Positions 51,243-60,827 of a stretch of DNA of 64,000 nucleotides are shown here, one piece after another. This DNA is from Leishmania martiniquensis. Taxonomy: Eukaryota > Euglenozoa > Kinetoplastea > Trypanosomatida > Trypanosomatidae. The stretch is taken from assembly GCF_017916325.1 (NCBI RefSeq), contig NC_090171.1:1663501-1727500 (forward strand), given 5' to 3'. The notes below the pieces were generated by a model. The model was not told the DNA's origin. It searched no databases and worked only from the letters and a program-made list of their open reading frames with translations. The position numbers and the translations under genes are program-made. Each line of letters opens with the position of its first letter. The first letter of the stretch is position 1.

Positions 51243-52880
51243 ATGGACAACGGCGACGCTTCGAGCTTGGTGCACGGGAGCGGCGCTGTGGTGCCAAGGA
51301 TCGAGCTGCATCCGAAACTTATGACTCACCGCTGCGACAGCGACTCACATATCAGCTCGGCTCCCCAGACGCCTCTTAGCTCCCTGGCAGTCCCGACGAA
51401 CGCGGAGCTGGCGTACGCGGGTGTGACGGCGCAGGATGGCGTGGTTCAGCAGCTTTCTGCGCGCAATCAAAAAGAGTCGCTGATCGGTTCGCGCGGGAGG
51501 CCGTCGCCGAGCAGCTCCGGCCTCCGCCCCTTGAAGGCGATCAAGGCTGGTCGAATCACTGACGAGCCGTGGCGTTTGAGAGAGCTGCTCGAGCGGCGAG
51601 CGATCAGCGGCACCCCTGCTGATGGGCACCTGAAGCAGCAGCAGCAGCGATCGACGCGCAACATTCCTTCTAGTGGCGTTTCTTGCCTATCCGACGGCGC
51701 CGGGAACTCCAATGAGTCGGCTCGGCATCGCCCCAACAGTCATAGCTCCCCTGCGAGCTCTCTATCAAAGCCAAGGCACCCGTATGCGCACGTCACCTCC
51801 GTCTTGCACGAGTACTGTAACAACCACATCACCGCCCTGGAGGCGCGGTACAGGGTGGCGCGCAGTCACTCTAGCGCTGCGCTCGCCTACAGTGATGAAC
51901 AACGGCGCGGTGAGGTCGTGTCTCCCCGCTCGTCGGAGACGGGTTATGCCTCCTCCGCACAAGGTCAGGTATCTGCGCGCCAGATGAGTAAGGTACGGCG
52001 ATTGTCTTCCGTGTCGTCTTTCAATCGCCTGAACTCGCCGCGGGCGCGTGCGGCAGAGGGGGAGGGTGGCCGTGGTAGCATTCCACGCGCCGCCTTCGAC
52101 GCACCGCACATTCGCTACGCCGCGGTGGTGAACCGCATGAACAGCCACCGCTCCTCCTCTGCCCGGCTCCGTGCCTCTACGCCGTTGACGTCCAGCAGTA
52201 GGAAGGCAGACTTTGTGCCGGAGGTGGCAACGCGAATCCCAGACCGGTTCAAGTACATCCCGCCGACGGAGGATGAGAAGCTCCTCCATCGCGTCGCGAC
52301 TCTGTCCGCCCTCAAGGAATGGCAGGAGCGAGAGAGGGCGACGTGGGGGGTAGGCCGTGAAGGCACCGGAGCTGGATCGCGCAGCGGCAGGGCAGCCCGA
52401 AACCGCGCTCGCACTTCCTCTCAGCAGTCACCACCTTCTTACCGAGCACACGCTGCATCGCACGCTTCATCCGCATCGCAGCTGCAGCACTCCGACAAGG
52501 AGAACGGGGCCGCAGATCGTTGGCAGAAGTGGACTGGAAATGCCGCTAGCGCTCGCTCCGGTCAATCGTGGGATTCTTCCACGCCCTTTACACAGCGCCG
52601 CGCAAAGATGTCGAGGAAGGCAAAGATTGCCGCCGAGCAGCGAGATGGCCAATCCGCAAACGGGGATGCAGGGGAGTGGGATCGACGGCACCCAACTAAG
52701 AGAAAGGGCGCGTTCACTCCACGCAGTCATTCTCGGGGCGATCCTGCCGCGCAAAGCTCGCCACGAAAGTATCGCGAGTCTCCTAGGGTGTCCGACCGTG
52801 GTGAGAGCGCCGCGAGCACGAGCAGCTTCCGGTTGAAGTTACTGTTCGACGTGGCGGCGCCTAGCCTGTGCATGGCATGA
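51243..52880 (+). CDS. Hypothetical protein, Ser/Arg-rich, mostly disordered
   Basis: The protein is 545 aa from ATG 51243. An in-frame ATG at 51228 is the first after the acceptor and would add five residues. Composition is Ser, Arg, Ala and Gln-rich with little predicted structure. Two patches look constrained: residues about 179-212 (HVTSVLHEYCNNHITALEAR, a helix) and about 327-360 (IPDRFKYIPPTEDEK, then a helix ending in ALKEW). The second resembles a short docking helix rather than an enzyme motif. There is no signal peptide or membrane segment. Basic stretches such as SRKAKIAAEQR could be nuclear or cytoskeletal binding, or simply low complexity. Coding status rests on length, GC-rich third positions, the acceptor just upstream and the absence of pyrimidine tracts inside. 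I recognise no family. Confidence 0.82.
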   Translation: MDNGDASSLVHGSGAVVPRIELHPKLMTHRCDSDSHISSAPQTPLSSLAVPTNAELAYAGVTAQDGVVQQLSARNQKESLIGSRGRPSPSSSGLRPLKAIKAGRITDEPWRLRELLERRAISGTPADGHLKQQQQRSTRNIPSSGVSCLSDGAGNSNESARHRPNSHSSPASSLSKPRHPYAHVTSVLHEYCNNHITALEARYRVARSHSSAALAYSDEQRRGEVVSPRSSETGYASSAQGQVSARQMSKVRRLSSVSSFNRLNSPRARAAEGEGGRGSIPRAAFDAPHIRYAAVVNRMNSHRSSSARLRASTPLTSSSRKADFVPEVATRIPDRFKYIPPTEDEKLLHRVATLSALKEWQERERATWGVGREGTGAGSRSGRAARNRARTSSQQSPPSYRAHAASHASSASQLQHSDKENGAADRWQKWTGNAASARSGQSWDSSTPFTQRRAKMSRKAKIAAEQRDGQSANGDAGEWDRRHPTKRKGAFTPRSHSRGDPAAQSSPRKYRESPRVSDRGESAASTSSFRLKLLFDVAAPSLCMA

Positions 52881-54290
52881 GCAGAAAGCAGCACAGCCCG
52901 TTAGATCCCCTCTGCGCGGGAGCGCGGACATGTGATAGTTTAGACCGCGGAGAAGATTGTAGGCAGGGGCGTTTGCATGTGAGCGCATCTCTCTTCCTCT
53001 ACCAGTCTCTCTTTCTCTGTGCTATTGTGTAGATATCAGCGTTTCACTTTTGCTGTTTTTATTATTAGTATGACCGTCTCGCTTCTATTGGGTTTGGTTG
53101 CTTCCTCACTCCGTCCTCCGCTGCCGCGGGAATAGGAGGAGGGGGAGAGAGGAGGTTGGATGGTGGGGGGACGCCTCTCTCTCTCTTAGAGTGTGTGTGT
53201 CTGTTGACCTGTGTCGTGTATATTCTCTTCCTCTTTTCAATTTTGTGTGTGTATGTATCTGTGTGCGTGAGTGTGTTGGGTGACATCGACGTATCATCTG
53301 TACGTGAAGGTTTTTGTATGTATCTGTGTGCTCTCCTTCTTTGAGAGCGCTGCGTCTGTGTCGGCGGTCTCTGTTACCCTCCCTCGTTCCTTCCCTTCTG
53401 ATACACGCCGTTGACATCGCCCGCCTTATCACCATCAAATCGCTCTCTGTGCGGACTCGAATCGCCTTGGCGCCGCCGTCTTACAGAGGCATCGCTTTTT
53501 TTCCCTTGATCTTGATCTTCCATCAGCTCCCCTTCTGTTTCGCTTCGCCCTATGCTGGCGCTGCCATTCGGGCAGAAAATGAAAATTCGCAGCCTTGGCA
53601 CCTACCCTCTCCCACGAGCGCGCGCGGTCGCGCCTGCCTCTTCGGTCTAAGGGGTGTGCTCAGGGCACGCCCCAAGAGGGCCAGACCGGCAGCGTGTGCA
53701 TATCCCCCGTATCAGCGTCGGCGGGTGTAGAGGGCGCTTTGGCTGATAACGACATGGGACAAAAGGGAAGATATGAACCTTGCCCGGCTCTGTCGTCTAC
53801 CACCAAACGACTGTGGCGAAGGCCGATGGGCACTTGCCGTCACGCTTTTCCCTTGGTGACGATTTGTTCGCACTGCCTGCATCCCTTTTCCTCGCTGTAT
53901 GTGTACGCATGCGGCAGCAGAGCTCCCTGACGCTCTTCCTGGACGCCTCCCATTTCTCACTCTCTCACTCGTCTCCTCCCTCTTCTTGGAAGTCCCACAA
54001 GACCAAAGTTATTGCCGCTACAGCCGGTCGCACTGTGCGCGCCACATCGGCGAGAGGGGAAGGTACGAACGGTTAGCTAATGCCGCGGCCGGAGAAGCAA
54101 CATAGGCCTTTTTTTTGGTGTGAGAGAGCAAGGCCATCGCCCCTGCCCTCATCCATAGGCCGCGTATAGGGTTAAGTGGAGGCTGACGAAGGGAGCCACT
54201 TGTGCGTGTGTATATATGACCCTATTCTGCTGAGAAGACCAACGGACAGAGGTTCTTTCGAAGATTTCGTCGTTCTCCCCTGTTTTTGCC
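52881..54290. other. Intergenic spacer
   Basis: About 1.4 kb with no supported gene. It has a G-rich stretch (53130-53170), TG-rich runs (53190-53280) and T/C stretches. No RNA gene is recognised. Confidence 0.55.
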
Positions 54291-54352
54291 GCCTTTTCTC
54301 TGGTGTCGTCGGGGGGGCTCCGTCCTTCACCATATCCCCACGTCGCTCTCAG
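54268..54352 (+). promoter_or_regulatory. Candidate spliced-leader acceptor, 881-aa gene
   Basis: Pyrimidine-rich sequence from about 54268, interrupted by a G-run, ends in CGCTCTCAG (AG 54351-54352), with another AG at 54363-54364. Both precede the first in-frame ATG at 54451. Inferred. Confidence 0.5.
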
Positions 54353-54450
54353 CCCGCTTCCTAGCGATACAACGAGGGCAACGAGGGTGGCCGCTGCGGT
54401 TTTGTCTCCTGCGCTACTGGGTGCCCGCTATCACGCGATTTCCATCTTGG

Positions 54451-57096
54451 ATGCAAACGGTCGGTGCGCCAGCCTGCGCGCACATGGACGACTCAGGTGA
54501 CTCTGCTCCATTTCCCCAGCCGAGCACACCGGAGCCGCAGCGCTTCCAATGGCGAAGTGTGGGGTGGTGCCCAGAGAGTGACACCTCACGTACCTGTCTC
54601 GACGGGGGTTCTCATCATAACGCAGAGGAGGTGGCGTATATGTCTGCAGACGAGGAGGGCGTGCTGCAAGTGCAGCGCTTTGACCTGGGGTGCTTCCGAG
54701 TGGCGCAGCCTCACAATGGCGGTGCGAGCTCTTGTACACCACGAACAGTGCGCCAGCGACGGACGAGGCAGTTCCCGGAGCACGAGCACTTGCATCCTTT
54801 TTCAAACTCACTGCACGATGTCCGCGCATCTGTTTCTGCTTTGCAACTATCACCGTGCTCCTTTGTGCCTACCATCAGCGATGCCCCGGTCGTTCGTCGC
54901 GTTCGGTCTCTCTCGTGTCTGAGCGGCGATCGATCTGTAGCACCCGCTCGCTACTCCGTCGGGCACGGCGCTGGTGTGGGGGTACCAGGGCAAAGCAGTG
55001 ACCGGCACACCGCCTCGCTCAGTGGTGCGGCCTCTGCCGTCGCGGCTGCTCGCCCGACGGTACTGTTCCGCTCATCCTTGCCCTCCGCGGCGTTCTCGAC
55101 GGCGGATCAACATGGCGAGGCCGTTCAGGGGGGCCATGAAGCTGCCGGCGATCTCTCTGCTACTAGAGGGAGCAGTATTTTTGTGTCGCACACGTACGCC
55201 GCGTACGCGCAGGCCCTTTCTTCCTCCGTCCCACGTCTGACGCGATTATCGCTCTCCTCCAACGGGTGCAGTCCTGCTGTGCAGACGAACTGGTCTATTG
55301 GCCGCCCGACCACGCTGCGCTGCCTCGACACGGACTCGGATGTGAACGACGATCAGGTCGCCAGTCAAGGGGAGGAAGACGAGGACCGCGAGCCATGGTG
55401 CGGTGGCTCTACGCAGGTCTGGTGCGGCAGTGAGGTGGGGGCGCCGCTGCCGTGCTTCCATGGAGCAGAGGAGCAATCCGCGGAGACGTTGGCCGAGGCC
55501 CCGACCTCCCATACTGCCGGCCACTTACCAAACCACAGGGACCTTCTAGCATCCTCACCGCCCATCGCCTGGCAACCACCGCCGCTGCCCATGCCTTTCC
55601 CAGCCTCCCAGCTCGATTTTTCGTCCTGCTTCCAGGGCAGGGCCGTGCTGTCGAGCGGGGCACCTGAGACCAATACTGAAGAGGAAACCAACGATAACGG
55701 GGGCAAGGTGACGCGATCGAGCACCTTACCCGCCATAGGCAACGTTGCGTTTATAGAGCTGAGTGGTTCCTTGGCAGACTTGGAGGCTGCTCCGCGAAAG
55801 AGCTACATCCGGTCCGACTGCGAAACCCCTCCGAGAAGCGATCTCGGGCGCACCAGGAAGACGACGGGCCTCAAAACGCTCGGCGGCGCCGCTAGCGGAG
55901 CGCCTGCAGGTACCGAGCACACGTCCAGCGCGACGGCAGCGGAGTCCATCACGCACCACATCGGGACACCTCTGTGTGCCGACGTCCGTAGTGGGTGCAG
56001 TCCCTGCTTTGGGCCAACTTTGGAGTGGCGCAGCCGCATGTGTAGCGCCACCCCGCAGGAACGCGGCGTGCGGGCGGAGGCGCCGAGCCAACTGCGTGGG
56101 TCTGAGTATCCCGTGTCCGTGGCAACGGCCGAGGCAGTGGCTGCGCAGCTAGCGCGCATCTCTATTCGCACCTCTCCTACCCCAAAGCGGCTTGCATTTG
56201 AAGAGGAAGAGTTGGCTGAGAGGGGAAGCGGTGGCTGCCCACCAACGCTGATCTCGGAGGCATGTACCTCCGTCGACGGCACCGCTGTACGGTGCTCGCT
56301 CTGGAATGCCTCTGGTGCTCAGAGGTGTGATAGATTCCCTGCAGTTAAAATGCCCAACAGGGGTGTCGGGAGCCTGAGCAGTAATGGAAGGCGACGGGCC
56401 TCTTTGCTCGGCCAAAGTGGCGATGGAGAACCGCTCAGCAACAGCTGCCCCACCGGGCTGCAGCTGCTTCGTTCTCGCAAGCGCTGCCTCGCCGACATGC
56501 AAGCGGCAGGCATGGAAGAACGGAATGCCAACGCTCTAGCGGCCCAAGATGCCGGCAGTGCCCATTACGCAGACTATCCAGCACCAGATGGGGTCGCCGG
56601 TGTCAGCTTAGCCGCGACTTGTGAGAAAGGAGGAGAGGGAGGCATTGGCGCCGGCGGCGCGGAGGAGGCACTGAAGCGGCAGAGGCGCGAAGAGCAGCGC
56701 CGCAAGCGACTGCAGCACGTGCTGCCAGGTGCACCGAGCAGGATGGATAACCTTACGCCAGACCCGGTGCCGGCTCGTTGCGCGGAAGAGGCTCTCTCCT
56801 CATCTGCACCGCCTTTGCATGTTCTTCGCGTGCTGCCGACCGGCCAGCTAGCGTGGGGTATTCAGCCTCAGCAAAGCCTTGCCGACTGTGGCGACAGAGC
56901 TTCGCGGGGTCAGATGAGCAGCATTGACTTTGCGACGCCGGCGCCCCTGGACACGTCCACAGACCATGGGGGAATACCAGGCAGCTTCTCTCAAGGGTGC
57001 CACGGCCGTGGTGTGCTGTGGTCTGTCGGCTGCGATTCACAGATTTTGGCGCCGCTCCCGACAAACGTGCCGCCGCCGCCCTCACGCAAGCCGTAG
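54451..57096 (+). CDS. Hypothetical protein, long and mostly disordered
   Basis: The protein is 881 aa from the first in-frame ATG; Met at 54484 (residue 12) is an equally good start. It is rich in Ser, Gly, Ala, Pro and Cys with almost no predicted fold. Two short patches stand out: residues about 562-592, a helix AVAAQLARISIRTSPTPKR followed by FEEEELAERG, and about 738-758, a very basic helix EALKRQRREEQRRKRLQH. The second could be a nuclear-localisation or nucleic-acid-binding segment, and the SPTPKR element looks like a phosphorylation site, but both are guesses. The C-terminus is Pro-rich. There is no signal peptide, membrane span or known domain. Support for coding is the long frame free of pyrimidine tracts, balanced amino-acid use compared with spacer frames, and position after an acceptor. 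Confidence 0.82.
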   Translation: MQTVGAPACAHMDDSGDSAPFPQPSTPEPQRFQWRSVGWCPESDTSRTCLDGGSHHNAEEVAYMSADEEGVLQVQRFDLGCFRVAQPHNGGASSCTPRTVRQRRTRQFPEHEHLHPFSNSLHDVRASVSALQLSPCSFVPTISDAPVVRRVRSLSCLSGDRSVAPARYSVGHGAGVGVPGQSSDRHTASLSGAASAVAAARPTVLFRSSLPSAAFSTADQHGEAVQGGHEAAGDLSATRGSSIFVSHTYAAYAQALSSSVPRLTRLSLSSNGCSPAVQTNWSIGRPTTLRCLDTDSDVNDDQVASQGEEDEDREPWCGGSTQVWCGSEVGAPLPCFHGAEEQSAETLAEAPTSHTAGHLPNHRDLLASSPPIAWQPPPLPMPFPASQLDFSSCFQGRAVLSSGAPETNTEEETNDNGGKVTRSSTLPAIGNVAFIELSGSLADLEAAPRKSYIRSDCETPPRSDLGRTRKTTGLKTLGGAASGAPAGTEHTSSATAAESITHHIGTPLCADVRSGCSPCFGPTLEWRSRMCSATPQERGVRAEAPSQLRGSEYPVSVATAEAVAAQLARISIRTSPTPKRLAFEEEELAERGSGGCPPTLISEACTSVDGTAVRCSLWNASGAQRCDRFPAVKMPNRGVGSLSSNGRRRASLLGQSGDGEPLSNSCPTGLQLLRSRKRCLADMQAAGMEERNANALAAQDAGSAHYADYPAPDGVAGVSLAATCEKGGEGGIGAGGAEEALKRQRREEQRRKRLQHVLPGAPSRMDNLTPDPVPARCAEEALSSSAPPLHVLRVLPTGQLAWGIQPQQSLADCGDRASRGQMSSIDFATPAPLDTSTDHGGIPGSFSQGCHGRGVLWSVGCDSQILAPLPTNVPPPPSRKP

Positions 57097-59530
57097 GAGG
57101 AAGGGATGCCGACTTCGGTACTGAAACCAGCACAGCCGCGGAGGGTCCTGACGCGCCTCTCGTACGTGTCTCTTCCTGCTTAGCCACAAGCTCCTGTCTA
57201 TGCATGTGCGCCAGAGCGCCACTCACTTTCGTCTTTTTCTTCCCTTGAAGCATTTGCGCAAACCTCCTCGAAAACGTGCGCAGAGTCCTCACCAGCCCCC
57301 CCCTTTACCTTCTCTCCTCTCCTCCTTCTCCCCCCTGCATGGTGTGCGAGCGCCGTGTGTTAATGGACAGACGCTTTCGTTTCCAGACCCTGTCCCCGTC
57401 TGCCCGTCTTCGCCATGTCTTTGTCGAGTCCTTAGTATGCCTTCACCCCTGCCCGCCCCTGCGGCGCATCTTTCATTTTTTTTTTTGAGCGTCCCCTTCT
57501 TCGACGATATCGCTGGGCCTCTCTTAGATCTTCTTTCACCGTTTTCATCGCCGCCGCTGCCCCCCTTCCCCTTCCTTCCCTTCCCTAAAGCAAACATACA
57601 TAGACACATTCACAGAGACACCAGAAGCCCCTCCCTCTCAGCGCTTCCTTTTTTTTTCGCTGTCCTTCTCTTCTGCTCAGTTCCGAGGCAACAGGTACGT
57701 AGCATGTGGAGAGGAAGAGGAGGAGAACTGCCCCGCTGTTAGCCCCCTTATCCAGACAAGCCCCTCTTGCTGTTTTCACGCGCCTCTTTTTCCCTTTCCC
57801 CTCTGCCCATGCGCCCTCACCGTCGTGTCTCCTCTCTCCTTTCGCCTTTCGTCCGTTCTTGACTCCCCTCCCCTCCCCCGTCACCCTTTCTTGTCCCCTT
57901 CGCTCACCGTCTCTTCCTAAATGCATTTGCGTACCGCACCACCGCACCGGCGGCTTCACACCCTCCTCACTCATCTTTTAGCCGCTCAGCGCTGCCCCCC
58001 TCGCTCTGTCCCACACACCCCACCGAGTGACCGGAAGAAAGCTGCTTTGCCGTCTAAAAGTATGTACATATGGTGCTAGGGAAGTCTGAAGATGACACTC
58101 TGCGCGTGTTTCGGTTGCAATCGTCACGATATTTGTGTTCCTGTCTTTAGTACAGATTTGTACCTTTCGCCTTCCGGTCCTGCTGTGCGTTTATTAGATT
58201 TGTGTTCTCGTGAGACGAGGGCGTGAACGTTTCACCTTCACCTTCTCGATCCCGCATCCAATCGGCTCATGCACCCCCATCTTTTAGATTGTAGTAGATG
58301 CACAAGATTCACTTGCTTCTTTTGAATCTCTCTCTCTATGTGTGTGTATGTGTCTGTGGTGGTGTACGTGCGCGCGCACTCATGACATCGGGTGCAACCG
58401 TTTCTTCCTTTGCCAAGGGACACCCACGCATAGCGCAAAGGGCCCTTCTCTCAAGATGAAGACGCCCTCTCCGTCTCGCCTGCCCTTCCACGTTTCACTC
58501 GCTTTCATCTTCAGAGTACTGAACGAACAAAAACGAAGATATCCCAACAACCATGTGCAAGTACGAGAGCGGATTTATTATGGCCGCCATACTGTCTGCC
58601 TTGCAGCGGTATCGGTAAGCGAACAAGAGCGAGAGCGGGTAGGCTGCGTGGCTCTCACACCTCCTATTCGTCTGCCTTGCGACGGACATGAGCGCCTTGC
58701 TGTTGGCCCATCATATACGTATACATGTATACGCATGTGTATGCGTATATTCATATGTGTGTCTGCGTATTGGCAAAGGGGGGCGGTGCGTAATCTGCCG
58801 TAGATTTGCGGATGCAAACGCCTCCGCTGCTTCTCTCATGAGAGTGTTCGCAGCGACGGAAAGGGGAAGGACACGTGCGCGACAGGCAAGGGGCTCAGTG
58901 AGCTGTGTGTCACCGCTCCTAGCGGTTTCCACCAAGGCTGGGGTGGTGAAGGGGGCTGTTGCCTATGCGCGCCACCTCCGCTTTTTACTCCTCATCACAT
59001 CGCACAGCCGGTGCGCTCTCTTTCTGCACATTTTAACGTGTGGGCATCTGTCTCGAAAAACTGATGGAACCCGCCTGTACGTCCGCGAACTCACGCAAGC
59101 GCATGCTCATACGCCCTCACATGCCAGTAAAGCATTGCACCCTTCTCGTCCTGCCCCTTGCTCGAGCCTGCGCTTCTCTCCCGTCCCCGATCACCGCCGT
59201 CTTTCACATGGAAGCATCGTTTGCCGCTCTCTCTCTCTTTGTGCGTTAGTCCATATTGGCTAGTGAGGAACACCATCCGGCATACAGAGAAGGTTTATCC
59301 CCCCCTTCGTCTTCTACGCCGTCCGTGCCCCTCAAGCGCGTCCACGTATTTATACACAGTTACCTCTTTCAAGGCATTATATAGTCATATCTTTGAAGAG
59401 AGAAGCAGCGCGGTGTATTGTTGCTGTCTTGGCCTTTTCTATTCTGCCCGTATCAGCCACTCAACGAAATTCTGTCACCTGTGTCGTCTCCCTCTGTGTG
59501 TGTGTGTGCCCCGGAAAGCCTCAAGACAGA
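57097..59530. other. Intergenic spacer
   Basis: About 2.4 kb with no supported gene. It is strongly T/C-rich at 57240-57600 and 57740-57990, with TG-rich runs near 58330-58350 and TA/GT-alternating sequence near 58715-58765. Open frames here are tract read-through. Confidence 0.55.
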
Positions 59531-59534
59531 CGCG

Positions 59535-59577
59535 TTTTTTTGTTTGTTTTCACTGTCGTCTCGCTTCGTCGGCGTAG
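59535..59577 (+). promoter_or_regulatory. Spliced-leader acceptor, RPT6 gene
   Basis: The tract TTTTTTTGTTTGTTTTCACT plus GTCGTCTCGCTTCGTCGGC ends at GTAG (AG 59576-59577), 23 bases before ATG 59601. A further AG lies at 59597-59598. Inferred. Confidence 0.7.
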
Positions 59578-59600
59578 GCATTCACCGCATACGCCCAGCC

Positions 59601-60827
59601 ATGCTCGCCAACGCTGCTGCGCAGTCGTTGTCTACGGGGACAGGGAGCAATACTGCCGTTTCTGAGTATTTTCTACAGAAGATCCACGAGCTGCGTGCGA
59701 CGCAGAAGCGTACCCTCGACAACTTCCAGCGCCTTGAAGCCCAGCGTAATGACCTCAATCGACGGGTTCGCCACCTCAAGGAGGAGGTGCAGATGCTGCA
59801 AGAGTCGGGCTCCTTGGTGGTGGATGTGGTCAGGGTGATGGGCAAGAACAAAGTACTCGTGAAGGCCGGCTCTGGCCAGGGAAAGATGGTCGTAGACGTG
59901 GATAAGACGGTGGACTCCAAGGACCTGACCCCCAACGCCCGGGTGGCCCTCCGTAGCGGCACGTCGGCCATTCACTACATACTACCCACCAAGGTCGACC
60001 CGCTTGTGTCTCTCATGAAGGTCGAGAAGGCGGGTAAGGAGTCGACCTATGACGAAATCGGCGGGCTGTCGCGCCAGGTAAAGGAGATCAAGGAGGTGAT
60101 TGAGCTTCCGGTAAAGCACCCGAAGCTTTTTGAGGCTCTCGGCATTGAACAGCCTAAGGGTGTGCTGCTGTATGGCCCGCCTGGCACAGGCAAGACGCTG
60201 CTTGCGCGTGCTGTGGCCCATCACACTGATTGCACCTTCATCCGCGTCAGTGGCGCGGAGCTGGTTCAAAAGTACATCGGCGAGGGTGCCCGCATGGTGC
60301 GTGAGCTGTTCGTTATGGCGCGCGAGCACAGCCCGTCTATCATTTTCATGGATGAAATCGACTCCATCGGCTCCTCACGCTTAGAGTCCGGAGAGAATGG
60401 GGATAGCGAAGTGCAGCGTACCATGCTGGAGCTGCTGAATCAGCTGGACGGCTTTGAGGCTTCCAAGAACATTAAGGTGATTATGGCTACCAACCGCATG
60501 GACATTCTGGACGAGGCCCTGCTGCGCCCCGGTCGCATTGACCGTAAAATCGAGTTTCCTGCGCCAGACGAAGCGGCCCGCTTTGAAATTCTAAAGATTC
60601 ACTCGCGCAAGATGAATCTGACGCGCGGCATCGACCTCAAGGACATTGCCAAGAAGACGTCCAACTGCTCTGGCGCTGAGCTCAAGGCGGTCTGCACAGA
60701 AGCGGGCATGTTTGCCTTACGCGAACGCCGTGTGCACATCACCCACGAGGACTTTGTGCTGGCCGTCGCGAAGGTGATGCACAAAGATCAGGACAAGAAC
60801 GTGTCTTTGAAAAAGATGTGGAAGTAG
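59601..60827 (+). CDS. RPT6: 26S proteasome regulatory ATPase subunit RPT6
   Basis: The protein is 408 aa from the ATG behind the acceptor, the usual family length; the open frame upstream is tract read-through. It has the standard Rpt order: an N-terminal coiled coil (residues about 20-70, [19 protein letters not shown]), an OB domain (about 75-130) and the AAA+ module. Walker A is GPPGTGKT (192-199), Walker B is IIFMDEID (247-254) and the second region of homology begins [19 protein letters not shown] near 296. The coiled coil and the C-terminus, ending KKMWK without a full HbYX motif, match RPT6/PSMC5/Sug1 rather than other Rpt subunits. It is one of six ATPases in the base ring of the 19S particle, which unfold ubiquitinated proteins and open the 20S gate, in nucleus and cytosol. 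It appears intact and strongly conserved. Confidence 0.98.
   Translation: MLANAAAQSLSTGTGSNTAVSEYFLQKIHELRATQKRTLDNFQRLEAQRNDLNRRVRHLKEEVQMLQESGSLVVDVVRVMGKNKVLVKAGSGQGKMVVDVDKTVDSKDLTPNARVALRSGTSAIHYILPTKVDPLVSLMKVEKAGKESTYDEIGGLSRQVKEIKEVIELPVKHPKLFEALGIEQPKGVLLYGPPGTGKTLLARAVAHHTDCTFIRVSGAELVQKYIGEGARMVRELFVMAREHSPSIIFMDEIDSIGSSRLESGENGDSEVQRTMLELLNQLDGFEASKNIKVIMATNRMDILDEALLRPGRIDRKIEFPAPDEAARFEILKIHSRKMNLTRGIDLKDIAKKTSNCSGAELKAVCTEAGMFALRERRVHITHEDFVLAVAKVMHKDQDKNVSLKKMWK

Noticed and set aside
59418..59600. N-terminal extension of RPT6
   Set aside because: No ATG, reads through the trans-splice tract, and RPT6 orthologues have the length given by ATG 59601.
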